A DNA stretch of 64,000 nt from Streptomyces achromogenes (GCF_030816715.1 NZ_JAUSYH010000001.1:7316001-7380000); one strand, 5' to 3'. Shown: positions 44,271-52,458, counted from the first letter of the stretch. Made by a program: numbers and translations. The notes: generated from the letters alone by a model not told the origin.

Positions 44271-45567
44271 CCCGCGTGCACTGGAGGAGGTCGTCCGGTT
44301 CACCTCCGACCTCATCCGCTTCGACACCGCCAACCGGGGCGGCGGCGACTGCCGGGAACGGCCCGCCGCCGAGTACGCGGCCGCGCTGCTCGCCGAGGCG
44401 GGCGTCGAGCCGACGCTGCTCGAACGCACGCCGGGCCGTACCAACGTGGTGGCCCGGATCGAGGGCTCGGACCCCCGCGCGGCCGCCTTGCTCGTCCACG
44501 GCCACCTGGACGTCGTCCCGGCCGAGGCCGCCGACTGGAGCGTGCACCCCTTCTCCGGCGAGGTGCGCGACGGCGTCGTGTGGGGCCGCGGCGCGGTCGA
44601 CATGAAGAACATGGACGCGATGATCCTCGCCGTGCTGCGGGCCTGGTCCCGGCAGGGCGTGCGGCCCCGGCGCGACCTGGTCGTCGCCTTCACCGCCGAC
44701 GAGGAGGCCAGCGCCGTGGACGGCTCGGGGTTCCTCGCCGACCGGCATCCGGAGCTGTTCGAGGGCTGCACCGAGGCCATCGGCGAATCCGGGGCGTTCA
44801 CCTTCCACGACGGCGCCGGACGCCAGATCTACCCCGTCGCCGCCGGCGAACGCGGCACCGGCTGGCTGAAGCTCACCGCGCACGGGCGCGCCGGCCACGG
44901 TTCCAAGGTCAACCGGGAGAACGCGGTGACCCGGCTGGCCGCGGCCGTCACCCGGATCGGCGAGTACGCGTGGCCGCTGCGGCTCACGCCCACCGTCCGC
45001 GCCGCGCTCACCGAACTCGCCGCGCTGTACGGCATCGAGACCGACCTGAGCGACGTCGACGGCCTGCTGGAGAAGCTCGGCCCGGCCGCCGCCCTCGTCG
45101 AGGCCACCGTGCGCAACAGCGCCAACCCGACGATGCTGGACGCCGGTTACAAGCTCAACGTGATCCCGGGGACGGCCGTCGGGTACGTCGACGGACGGTA
45201 TCTCCCCGGCGGCGAGGAGGAGTTCCGGGCGACGCTCGACGCACTCACCGGGCCCGACGTCGACTGGGAGTTCGCCCACCGGGAAGTCGCCCTCCAGGCG
45301 CCGGTGGACGCGCCGCTCTTCGCCCGGATGCGGGCCGCGGTGGAGGAGTTCGCCCCCGAGGGGCACGTGGTGCCGTACTGCATGTCCGGCGGCACGGACG
45401 CCAAGCAGTTCTCGCGACTCGGCATCACCGGCTACGGCTTCGCCCCGCTGAAGCTGCCGCCCGGCTTCGACCACCAGGCCCTCTTCCACGGGGTCGACGA
45501 ACGGGTCCCCGTCGAAGCGCTGCACTTCGGCGTCCGCGTCCTCGACCGGCTTCTGCGGACGGCGTGA
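44263..45567 (+). CDS. M20-family metallopeptidase
   Basis: A 434-residue di-zinc peptidase. The metal site is complete: LLVHGHLDVVPAE (first His-x-Asp), WGRGAVDMKNMDA (bridging Asp), TADEEAS (catalytic and ligand Glu), and the C-terminal SGGTDAKQF plus FHGVDERVPVEALHFG with its His. The dimerisation domain lies at about 200-320 (TGWLKLTAHGRAGHGSKVNR). It hydrolyses dipeptides or N-acyl amino acids. Its ATG lies inside the M55 gene, pointing to a shared D-peptide pathway. After its stop comes the relic of an S9 peptidase gene. Confidence 0.92.
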   Translation: MADPRALEEVVRFTSDLIRFDTANRGGGDCRERPAAEYAAALLAEAGVEPTLLERTPGRTNVVARIEGSDPRAAALLVHGHLDVVPAEAADWSVHPFSGEVRDGVVWGRGAVDMKNMDAMILAVLRAWSRQGVRPRRDLVVAFTADEEASAVDGSGFLADRHPELFEGCTEAIGESGAFTFHDGAGRQIYPVAAGERGTGWLKLTAHGRAGHGSKVNRENAVTRLAAAVTRIGEYAWPLRLTPTVRAALTELAALYGIETDLSDVDGLLEKLGPAAALVEATVRNSANPTMLDAGYKLNVIPGTAVGYVDGRYLPGGEEEFRATLDALTGPDVDWEFAHREVALQAPVDAPLFARMRAAVEEFAPEGHVVPYCMSGGTDAKQFSRLGITGYGFAPLKLPPGFDHQALFHGVDERVPVEALHFGVRVLDRLLRTA

Positions 45568-45579
45568 ACCGCGTCATGG

Positions 45580-45746
45580 GCGCCACGGCGGACCGTGCCG
45601 CACGCCTACTCACGTTCGCGGGCGAGGGGCACGGGTTCCGGCAGGCCGTCACGACGGTGCGCGCGCCGGACGCCGAGCCCGCGCGGTAGGCTCAGGTGTT
45701 CGGGCCGCACCCGCCCGGCGTCCCCAGGCTGGAGCTCGTACCGTGA
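45580..45746 (+). pseudogene. C-terminal relic of an S9 prolyl-oligopeptidase-family peptidase
   Basis: About 55 codons match the C-terminus of Streptomyces S9C peptidases. VPHAY is read in one frame to 45609; then, after loss of one base, LTFAGEGHGFRQAVTTVRA is read in the next, with the family's catalytic His in GEGHGF. A TAG at 45687 stands where a Tyr codon is expected, and the same frame continues AQVFGPHPPGVPRLELVP to a TGA at 45746. The rest of the gene is absent: the M20 gene ends at 45567. The TGA still overlaps the GTG of the LD-carboxypeptidase gene, as an intact upstream gene would. No ribosome site or function is expected. Confidence 0.75.
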
Positions 45747-46666
45747 AGGAACTCGTCCGGCCCTCCCGGCTCGCCCCCGGCGCCCGGGTCGCGGTCGTCG
45801 CCCCCAGCGGGCCGGTGGCGGAGGAACGGTTGCAGGCCGGTCTCGACCTGCTGCGCGGCTGGGACCTCGACCCCGTGGTCGCCCCTCATGTGCTGGACCG
45901 GCACAGCGCCCTGCCCTACCTCGCGGGCACCGACGCCGACCGGGCCGCCGACCTCCAGCGGGCCTGGTGCGACCCCGGCGTCGACGCGGTGCTGTGCGCA
46001 CGCGGCGGCTACGGCGCCCAGCGCGTCGTCGACCTGCTCGACTGGGACGCGATGCGGGCCGCCGGCCCGAAGGTGTTCGTGGGGTTCAGCGACAGCACCA
46101 CCCTGCACGAGGCGTTCGCCGTCCGGCTCGGCCTGGTCACGCTGTACGGGCCGGTGGCCGCGGGCATCGACTTCATCAAGAACGCCCGGGCGCAGGACCA
46201 TCTGCGGGCCACCCTGTTCGCCCCCGAGACCGTCCGCGTCGTCGGCGCCGCCGGCTCCGCCCTCGCGCCGGGACGGGCGCGGGGCGTCACCCTGGGCGGC
46301 TGCCTGACACTGCTCGCCACCGGGTACGGCACCCCGCACACCCGGGCCGGCGCCCGCGGCGGGCTCCTTCTGCTCGAGGACGTCGGCGAGCCGCCGTACA
46401 GCGTCGACCGGGCCCTCACCCAGCTGCTGCGCACCGGCTGGCTGGACGGCGTCGCGGGCGTCGCCCTCGGCTCCTGGGACCGGTGCGGCCCCTACGAGGA
46501 ACTCCGTCCGGTCCTCGCCGACCGGCTCGGCGGCCTGGGCGTCCCCGTCGTCGAGGAACTCGGCTTCGGGCACTGCGAGGGAGCGCTGACCGTGCCGTTC
46601 GGCGTGAGCGCCGTGCTCGACGCCGACGAGGGCACGCTCGCCCTCGACACCCCGGCCCTGCGCTGA
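45743..46666 (+). CDS. LD-carboxypeptidase (S66 family)
   Basis: A 307-residue serine peptidase of the LdcA/MccF family. LAPGARVAVVAPSGPV opens it, the nucleophile Ser lies in FVGFSDSTTLH (about residue 116), the Glu in LLLLEDVGEPPY, and the His in GFGHCEGALTVPFG. LdcA-type enzymes cut the L,D bond between meso-diaminopimelate and D-Ala of murein tetrapeptides; MccF-type relatives inactivate microcin C-like compounds. The neighbouring D-aminopeptidase favours a peptide recycling role. GTG start overlaps the relic stop (GTGA). A TAGGCT at 45687-45692 may now serve as its -10. Confidence 0.9.
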   Translation: MKELVRPSRLAPGARVAVVAPSGPVAEERLQAGLDLLRGWDLDPVVAPHVLDRHSALPYLAGTDADRAADLQRAWCDPGVDAVLCARGGYGAQRVVDLLDWDAMRAAGPKVFVGFSDSTTLHEAFAVRLGLVTLYGPVAAGIDFIKNARAQDHLRATLFAPETVRVVGAAGSALAPGRARGVTLGGCLTLLATGYGTPHTRAGARGGLLLLEDVGEPPYSVDRALTQLLRTGWLDGVAGVALGSWDRCGPYEELRPVLADRLGGLGVPVVEELGFGHCEGALTVPFGVSAVLDADEGTLALDTPALR

Positions 46667-46772
46667 CCTCACCCGCCGGCCTGCCTCGTTCCCCGCGACC
46701 GGTCACTCGGCGCGTCACCCGAAGAGCAGCCCTCGCCGCGCGTGAGCGGGCCGCCGGGCCGACCCTGGTGTC

Positions 46773-47027
46773 ATGAGCCCGAAGACCTCGAAGAGCGCGA
46801 GGACCTCCGAGAGCCGGGGGAGGACGCCGATGACGCCCGGCCGGATCGCCGTCCTGGTGCTCGCCGTCCTCGCCCTGGTCTTCATCTTCGAGAACACCCA
46901 GGAGACGGAGATCCGGCTGCTGGTCCCCGTGGTGACGATGCCGCTGTGGGCGGCCCTGCTGGCCACGGGGGTCGTCGGCGCCTTGTGCGGGTCGTACTTC
47001 GCGTACTCCCGGACCCGGCGGAGGTGA
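46773..47027 (+). CDS. Small LapA-like membrane protein
   Basis: An 84-residue protein: about 22 basic and polar residues, then two transmembrane helices (IAVLVLAVLALVFIFENTQ and MPLWAALLATGVVGALCGSY) and a basic tail (RTRRR). The FIFENTQETEIRLLVPVVTMPLW segment between them is typical of the LapA/DUF1049 domain, tied to lipopolysaccharide assembly in Gram-negatives but of unknown role here. A second ATG (MTPGRIAVL) is possible as the start. No strong ribosome site. Confidence 0.78.
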   Translation: MSPKTSKSARTSESRGRTPMTPGRIAVLVLAVLALVFIFENTQETEIRLLVPVVTMPLWAALLATGVVGALCGSYFAYSRTRRR

Positions 47028-47055
47028 CCCGGTCGTACGCCGGTCCGATGCCTCG

Positions 47056-47061
47056 TAGGCT
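47056..47061 (+). promoter_or_regulatory. -10 box for a leaderless GNAT transcript
   Basis: TAGGCT ends six bases before the ATG at 47068; no ribosome site is present. GGTCCGATGCC occurs both just before (47042) and over the start codon (47062), so the start region is duplicated. Confidence 0.45.
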
Positions 47062-47067
47062 GGTCCG

Positions 47068-47631
47068 ATGCCGCACGCCGCATCGCGCTACCTCGCCGAG
47101 GGCCCCCGGGTGGGGATACGCCACTTCACCTACGAGGACGGGCCGGAGTTCACCTCCCGCGCGCGGGAGAGCAAGGACCTGCACCACCCGTGGCTGTTCC
47201 CGCCCGCCACCGCCGACGCCTACACGGCCTACGCGGGTCGGCTCATCGAGGACCCGTCCAAGGCCGGCTTCCTGGTGTGCACCCGTGAGGACGATGCCAT
47301 CGCGGGGTTCGTCAACGTCAACAACATCGTCGAAGGCGCCTTCCAGTGCGGCGCACTGGGCTACGGCGCCTTCGCGCACGCGGCCGGACGGGGGCTGATG
47401 CGCGAGGCGCTCGACCTCGTGGTGCGGTACGCGTTCGGACCGCTGCGGCTGCACCGGCTGGAGATCAACGTGCAGCCGGGCAACGCCGCCTCGATCGCCC
47501 TCGCCCGCGCCTGCGGCTTCCGTCTGGAGGGGTTCTCCCCGGAGATGATCCACATCGACGGGGAGTGGCGCGACCACGAGCGGTGGGCGATCACCGCCGG
47601 GAAGCGGACCGGGCCCCGGACTTCCGGTTGA
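47068..47631 (+). CDS. GNAT-family acetyltransferase, RimJ/RimL-like
   Basis: A 187-residue acetyltransferase. GVGYGAFAHAAGRGLMREAL-like sequence (here GALGYGAFAHAAGRGLMREA) is the acetyl-CoA loop; RLEINVQPGNAASIALARACGFRLEG is the typical RimJ-type ending, where a protein N-terminus or small amine is acetylated. LHRLEIN and NNIVEGAFQCGALGY are other marks. Its 3' end overlaps the convergent DUF6204-like gene by 41 bases, so the two messages could pair. Confidence 0.88.
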   Translation: MPHAASRYLAEGPRVGIRHFTYEDGPEFTSRARESKDLHHPWLFPPATADAYTAYAGRLIEDPSKAGFLVCTREDDAIAGFVNVNNIVEGAFQCGALGYGAFAHAAGRGLMREALDLVVRYAFGPLRLHRLEINVQPGNAASIALARACGFRLEGFSPEMIHIDGEWRDHERWAITAGKRTGPRTSG

Positions 47632-47950
47632 TCTTCATGGTGTCGAGGTCCGTGACCGTCGACCGCAGCCCGGTGAAGCCGTACCCGAGCTTCCGCAGCG
47701 CCGTCTCGGCGCGCTCCTCGGCGAGCGCGCCCGCCATCTCGTCGCCGTCCGCCGCGTCCGACACCACCACGTAGCGCATCGAGAAGTGCTTCAGCGGCGA
47801 CGGCTCGTAGGTCAGTGTGCCCTCCTCGGCGAACCGCATGCTCGACAGCCCGTGGTCGGCGGCGCCGGCGAGCAGCCGCGCGCGGTCCTCCTCACGCAGG
47901 CCGTCCCACGTGCCCCGGACGATCACCCGGTAGGTGTGCTGCTCAGTCAC
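47591..47950 (-). CDS. DUF6204-like hypothetical protein
   Basis: A 119-residue protein with HTYRVIVRGTWDGLREEDRA at the N-terminus, MRYVVVSDAADGDEMAGALA in the middle, and GLRSTVTDLDTMKINRKSG at the end. This fits an actinomycete family I recall as DUF6204, probably an alpha/beta ferredoxin-like fold; no function is known. The GTG at 47950 follows GGGAG at eight bases. The last 41 bases overlap the end of the GNAT gene on the other strand. Confidence 0.75.
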   Translation of the reverse strand: MTEQHTYRVIVRGTWDGLREEDRARLLAGAADHGLSSMRFAEEGTLTYEPSPLKHFSMRYVVVSDAADGDEMAGALAEERAETALRKLGYGFTGLRSTVTDLDTMKINRKSGARSASRR

Positions 47951-48009
47951 CGCTGCCGCTCCCTCGCGCATGGCGTCGGCGCCGTCGACGCCGTCGGAGG
48001 TGCGACTCT

Positions 48010-48025
48010 ACGGCCGCGGGGCCGT
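48010..48025 (-). terminator. Hairpin after the F420-oxidoreductase gene
   Basis: ACGGCC/GGCCGT six-bp stem with GCGG loop, 42 bases past the stop of the oxidoreductase gene on the minus strand. Confidence 0.4.
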
Positions 48026-48066
48026 CGCCCACCCGGAATTTTCCACCCGGCGCCGTCCGGGGCCGC

Positions 48067-49020
48067 TCACGGCAGACCCGGAAGCACCTTGGTGCGGTAG
48101 AAGTCGAAGAAGCCGCGCTGCTCGGGGCCGATCTGGCCGACGTAGACGCGGTCGAAGCCGGCGTCGGAGAAGGCGGTGAGGGCGGCGAGGTGCTCGTCGG
48201 GGTCGTCGCCGCACACCGTGTTCTCGCCGACCATCTCCTCGCTGACCAGCGGATCCAGCTGCTCGAAATGGCTCGGCGTGGGCAGGATCTGGGCCATCTC
48301 GCCGGGGAGCAGCTGGTTCGACCACAGCCGGCGGACCGTGCGGACGGCCTCGGCGCGATCCGCGCCGTAACAGACCTTCGTGCCGCCGCTGACGAGCCCC
48401 GCGCCCCCGCCGCCCTTGCGGAACTGCTCGACCATCGGCTCGTCCGGCATCATCGTGATGTAGCCGTCGCCCACCCGGGACGCGAGCGAGGTCGCCTTCG
48501 GGCCGAATCCGGAGACGTCGATGGGGATCGGCTCGTCGGGCACCGTGTACAGACGGGCGTTCTCCACCGTGTAGTGGGCCCCGTAATGGCTGACCTCCTC
48601 GCCGGTGAACAGCCGGCGCATCACCTGGACGGCCTCCTCCAGCATCTCCAGGCGCACGTTCGCGGGCGGCCAGGCGTCGCCGAGGATGTGCTCGTTCAAC
48701 GCCTCGCCCGAGCCGACGCCGAGACGGAAACGGCCGTTCGTCATCACCGCGGCCGTGGCGGCGGCCTGCGCCACCACCGCCGGATGCATCCGCACCGTCG
48801 GACAGGTCACGGCCGTCTCGATCGGCAGCGACACCGCCTCCGACAGCGCGCCGATCACCGACCAGACGAACGGGCTCTGGCCCTGCGCGCCGTTCCACGG
48901 GTGGTAGTGGTCGGAGATCCACAGCGCCTGGAATCCGGCCTGCTCGGCCATGCGCGCCTGCTCGACGAGGTCCGCGGGGGCGAACTCCTCGCAGGCCAGG
49001 AAGTAGCCGTACTCGGGCAT
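48067..49020 (-). CDS. LLM-class F420-dependent oxidoreductase
   Basis: A 317-residue luciferase-like monooxygenase-fold protein of the F420-dependent glucose-6-phosphate-dehydrogenase-like group. YFLACEEFAPADLVEQARMAEQAGFQALWISDHYHPW opens the barrel (quoted in parts: ALWISDHYHPW is the cofactor-side motif), followed by RFRLGVGSGEALNEH and PIPIDVSGFGPKA. It probably transfers hydride between coenzyme F420 and an unknown substrate. Length and ends are regular for the group. The ATG follows CGGAGG at seven bases. Confidence 0.9.
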   Translation of the reverse strand: MPEYGYFLACEEFAPADLVEQARMAEQAGFQALWISDHYHPWNGAQGQSPFVWSVIGALSEAVSLPIETAVTCPTVRMHPAVVAQAAATAAVMTNGRFRLGVGSGEALNEHILGDAWPPANVRLEMLEEAVQVMRRLFTGEEVSHYGAHYTVENARLYTVPDEPIPIDVSGFGPKATSLASRVGDGYITMMPDEPMVEQFRKGGGGAGLVSGGTKVCYGADRAEAVRTVRRLWSNQLLPGEMAQILPTPSHFEQLDPLVSEEMVGENTVCGDDPDEHLAALTAFSDAGFDRVYVGQIGPEQRGFFDFYRTKVLPGLP

Positions 49021-49263
49021 GGGGGGGTACCTCCGCGACTGGGTGGTTCGGTGTCGCCGCCCGAGTACCCGGTGCCCGGGCGGGAAACCGCCGCACGTTT
49101 GGCCGCCCCTGCCCGGGGGACGCGGAAACCCTCGTACGACGCCCGCCCGGCACCGTCGGAGGCCCGCCGTGAGCCGACCCCGCAGCGTGATCGTCGGCGC
49201 GGGGGCGCCGGGGACTCCGTCGGCACCGGCGGGCACACCGACGACAACGATGAGGGGAACGAC

Positions 49264-49638
49264 GTGAACGACCAGAACCACGCGACCGCCGAGTCCGGCC
49301 CGGCGCGTCCCTCCCCGGAGGACGACTCCCAGTCGATCACCGCGCCCACGCCCGAGGTGGGACGGCACGGAGACGGCGACGCCCGCCCCGCCGGGGACCG
49401 GTCGTCACCGGAGGACGGCTCCCAGTCGATCGACGTGCCCACCCCCGAGGTGGGACAGCACAGTTCCGGACCGGCGAGGACGTCGCACGACGGCCGCGAC
49501 GGCGAGTCCGCCGCGGAACCCGCGAAGAGCCGGCCGGGCGGAGAGCCGGCGAAGAACCAGCCCGGCGGGGAGCCCGCGAAGAACCAGCCCGTTCCCGGGG
49601 CCGCCCAGCGCGACGACCGCGCGGAAGGAGACCGCTGA
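49264..49638 (+). CDS. Hypothetical disordered protein with internal repeats
   Basis: A 124-residue, highly polar protein with no predicted fold, no membrane segment and no Cys. Two copies of a 19-residue unit, SPEDDSQSITAPTPEVGRH and SPEDGSQSIDVPTPEVGQH, begin 31 residues apart (DNA 49312-49368 and 49405-49461). A second repeat, GGEPAKNQP, occurs twice near the end, with a third partial copy. The GTG start follows GAGGGG, and the gene ends four bases before transketolase, so it is probably translated and in the same operon. I do not recognise it. Conserved repeat identity with disordered surroundings suggests a short linear binding motif. Confidence 0.6.
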   Translation: MNDQNHATAESGPARPSPEDDSQSITAPTPEVGRHGDGDARPAGDRSSPEDGSQSIDVPTPEVGQHSSGPARTSHDGRDGESAAEPAKSRPGGEPAKNQPGGEPAKNQPVPGAAQRDDRAEGDR

Positions 49639-49642
49639 CCCG

Positions 49643-51490
49643 ATGGACACCGCCGAACTCGTCGAACTCGGACAGCAGTTGAGGGTGGACAGCGTGCGCG
49701 CGTCCGCCGCCGCGGGGTCCGGGCACCCGACGTCCTCGATGTCGGCCGCGGACCTGATGGCCGTCCTGATCGCCCACCACCTCCGCTACGACTTCGACCG
49801 CCCGGCCCACCCCGGCAACGACCGCTTCGTCCTCTCCAAGGGCCACGCCTCCCCGCTGCTGTACTCCGCCTACAAGGCCGCCGGGGCCGTCGACGACGAG
49901 GAACTGCTGACCTTCCGGGGGCTCGGCAGCCGGCTCGAGGGGCATCCCACCCCGCAGCGGCTGCCGTGGGTGGAGACGGCCACCGGATCGCTCGGCCAGG
50001 GCCTGCCGGTCGGCGTCGGCATCGCGCTGGCCGGGAAGCGGCTGGAGCGCACCGGCTACCGCGTCTGGGTGCTGTGCGGGGACAGCGAGCTCGCCGAGGG
50101 ATCGGTGTGGGAGGCCGCCGAGCACGCGGGCCACGAACACCTGGACAACCTCACCGTCATCGTGGACGTGAACCGGCTCGGCCAGCGCGGCCCCACCCGG
50201 CACGGCCACGACCTGGACGCCTACGCCCGCCGCTTCCAGGCCTTCGGCTGGCACACGGTCGAGGTCGACGGGCACGACGTGGACGCGGTCGACCGCGCGT
50301 ACGGCGAGGCGCTCTCCACCAGCGGGCAGCCCACCGCGATCCTCGCGCGCACCCTCAAGGGCAAGGGCGTGGCCGACGTCGAGGACCGTGAAGGCCTGCA
50401 CGGCAAGCCGCTGCCGGACGCCGACCTGGCGATCGAGGAGCTCGGCGGCGTCCGCGACCTGCGGGTGCGCGTGCCCGAGCCGCCCGACGCCCGGTTGCTG
50501 CACTCCGTCCCCTCCGGCCGACCGGACCTGCCCCGCTGGGAGAAGGGCGAGGAGGCGGCGACCCGGGACGCCTTCGGCAAGGCACTCGCCGCTCTCGGCA
50601 CCGCCCGCGAGGACGTCGTCGCCCTCGACGGCGAGGTCGGCGACTCCACCCGCGCCGAGGCCTTCGCCAAGGAGCACCCCGACCGCTACTTCGAGTGCTA
50701 CATCGCCGAACAGCAACTGGTCGCCGCCGCGGTCGGCCTCGCGGCGCGCGGCCGGACGCCGTACGCCTCCACGTTCGCCGCCTTCCTGAGCCGCGCCCAC
50801 GACTTCATCCGCATGGCGGCCGTCAGCGGCGCCGGCGTCAACCTGGTCGGCTCCCACGCGGGGGTCGCCATCGGGCAGGACGGCCCCTCGCAGATGGGCC
50901 TGGAGGACCTGGCGATGCTGCGGGCGGTGCACGGTTCCACCGTGCTGTACCCGTGCGACGCCAACCAGACCGCCCGGCTCGTCGCCACCATGGCGGACCT
51001 GGACGGCGTGCGCTACCTGCGCACCTCGCGCGGCGCCGCGCCGGTCCTCTACGGGCCGGACGAGGAGTTCCCGGTCGGTGGCAGCAAGGTGCTGCGCTCC
51101 TCGGACCGGGACCGGTTGACGGTCGTCGCGGCCGGCGTCACCGTGCACGAGGCGCTGAAGGCCGCCGAGGCGCTGGACGGCGAGGGAATCGCGGTCCGGG
51201 TCGTCGACCTGTACTCCGTCAAGCCCGTCGACCGGGCCACGCTGCGGCGGGCCGCCGAGGAGACCGGCTGCCTGCTCACCGTGGAGGACCACCACGCGGA
51301 GGGCGGCCTCGGGGACGCGGTCCTCGACGCCTTCCTCGACGGCCGCCCGGTGCCCCGCCTGGTGCGACTCGCCGTCCGGACGATGCCCGGTTCGGCGAGC
51401 CCGGCGGAGCAGCTGCACGCCGCCGGCATCGACGCCGAGTCGATCGCCGCGTCCGCACGGCTGCTGGTGGAGCAGGCGATCACGCCGTGA
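49643..51490 (+). CDS. Transketolase, short form
   Basis: A 615-residue thiamine diphosphate enzyme of the pentose phosphate pathway, in the single-chain form of about 620 residues that resembles animal transketolases rather than the 690-residue bacterial TktA. Marks: AAAGSGHPTSSMSAADLM, DRFVLSKGHASPLLYSAY, cofactor motif WVLCGDSELAEGSVWEAAE ending near LTVIVDVNRLGQ, and the pyrimidine-domain segment ECYIAEQQLVAAAVGLAARG with the catalytic Glu. The C-terminal domain carries VDLYSVKPVD and EDHHAEGGLGDAV. It overlaps the LigD-polymerase gene by four bases. Presumably a second transketolase besides a housekeeping copy elsewhere. Confidence 0.93.
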   Translation: MDTAELVELGQQLRVDSVRASAAAGSGHPTSSMSAADLMAVLIAHHLRYDFDRPAHPGNDRFVLSKGHASPLLYSAYKAAGAVDDEELLTFRGLGSRLEGHPTPQRLPWVETATGSLGQGLPVGVGIALAGKRLERTGYRVWVLCGDSELAEGSVWEAAEHAGHEHLDNLTVIVDVNRLGQRGPTRHGHDLDAYARRFQAFGWHTVEVDGHDVDAVDRAYGEALSTSGQPTAILARTLKGKGVADVEDREGLHGKPLPDADLAIEELGGVRDLRVRVPEPPDARLLHSVPSGRPDLPRWEKGEEAATRDAFGKALAALGTAREDVVALDGEVGDSTRAEAFAKEHPDRYFECYIAEQQLVAAAVGLAARGRTPYASTFAAFLSRAHDFIRMAAVSGAGVNLVGSHAGVAIGQDGPSQMGLEDLAMLRAVHGSTVLYPCDANQTARLVATMADLDGVRYLRTSRGAAPVLYGPDEEFPVGGSKVLRSSDRDRLTVVAAGVTVHEALKAAEALDGEGIAVRVVDLYSVKPVDRATLRRAAEETGCLLTVEDHHAEGGLGDAVLDAFLDGRPVPRLVRLAVRTMPGSASPAEQLHAAGIDAESIAASARLLVEQAITP

Positions 51491-52419
51491 GCGGCGACCG
51501 GGTGCGCACGGTGCGCGCCGGCCGCCGGACCCTCGAGGTGCACCGCCCGGACAAGGTGCTCTTCCCGGGCGGCGGGGACGTGAAGGAGTACACCAAGGGC
51601 GACCTCGTCGCTTACTACCGCGACGTCGCCCCGTTCATGCTGCCGCAGCTGCGCGGCCGTCCGCTGATGCTGGAACGGCATCCGGACGGCGTGGACGGCC
51701 CGCGGTTCATGCAGAAGAACACGCCGGAGCACTACCCCGAGTGGATCACGCGGGTGGAGCTGGCGAAGGAGGGCGGCACGGTCTGTCACACGGTGTGCGA
51801 CGACACCGCCACGCTGGCGTTCCTCGCCGACCAGGCCTGTCTCACCCTGCACCGGTGGCTGTCCCGGTCCGACCGGGCCGACCGCCCCGACCTGATGGTC
51901 TTCGACCTCGACCCGGCCGACGGCTCCCGCTTCGCCGCCGTCCGCGAGACGGCCCTGTGGCTGCGCGAGCTCCTCGGCGAGCTGCGGCTGCCCGCAGACC
52001 TGATGACGACGGGCTCGCGCGGGCTGCACGTGGTGGTCCCGGTCGACGGACAGGACGACTTCGACGAGGTCCGCGGATTCGCCCGGGACGTCGCCGAGCT
52101 GCTCGCCGCAGGGCATCCCGACCGGCTCACCACGGCAGCCCGCAAGAAGGACCGCGGGGACCGGCTGTACCTGGACGTCCAGCGCAACGGGTACGCCCAG
52201 ACCGCCGTCGCCCCCTACACGGTGCGCGCGCTGCCGGGGGCGCCCGTCGCCACGCCGATCAGCTGGGAGCAGCTCGACGATCCCGACCTCGGCCCGCGCC
52301 GCTGGACCATCGCCGACGCCGTCGAGCAGGCCCGGACGCGGCCCTGGTCCGGGACGTCGGGGCGGGGACGGGCGCTGGGCCCCGCCCGGCGCCGGCTCGA
52401 CGCACTGCGAGGCTCGTGA
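51487..52419 (+). CDS. LigD-type polymerase (primase-polymerase) domain protein
   Basis: A 310-residue stand-alone copy of the polymerase domain found at one end of bacterial LigD. VHRPDKVLFPGG opens it; catalytic Asp residues lie in MVFDLDPADG; TTGSRGLHVVVPVDG holds the nucleotide-binding His; RLYLDVQRNGYAQTAVAPY includes the third acidic residue. Such proteins fill gaps or add ribonucleotides during non-homologous end joining with Ku. No ligase or nuclease domain is attached, and Ku is not in the window. GTG start lies in the transketolase stop (GTGA). Its 3' end is 39 bases before gvpO. Confidence 0.92.
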   Translation: MSGDRVRTVRAGRRTLEVHRPDKVLFPGGGDVKEYTKGDLVAYYRDVAPFMLPQLRGRPLMLERHPDGVDGPRFMQKNTPEHYPEWITRVELAKEGGTVCHTVCDDTATLAFLADQACLTLHRWLSRSDRADRPDLMVFDLDPADGSRFAAVRETALWLRELLGELRLPADLMTTGSRGLHVVVPVDGQDDFDEVRGFARDVAELLAAGHPDRLTTAARKKDRGDRLYLDVQRNGYAQTAVAPYTVRALPGAPVATPISWEQLDDPDLGPRRWTIADAVEQARTRPWSGTSGRGRALGPARRRLDALRGS

Positions 52420-52458
52420 AGGTTTGGCCAAGGGAGTTCCGGCCACCCGGAGGAAGAG

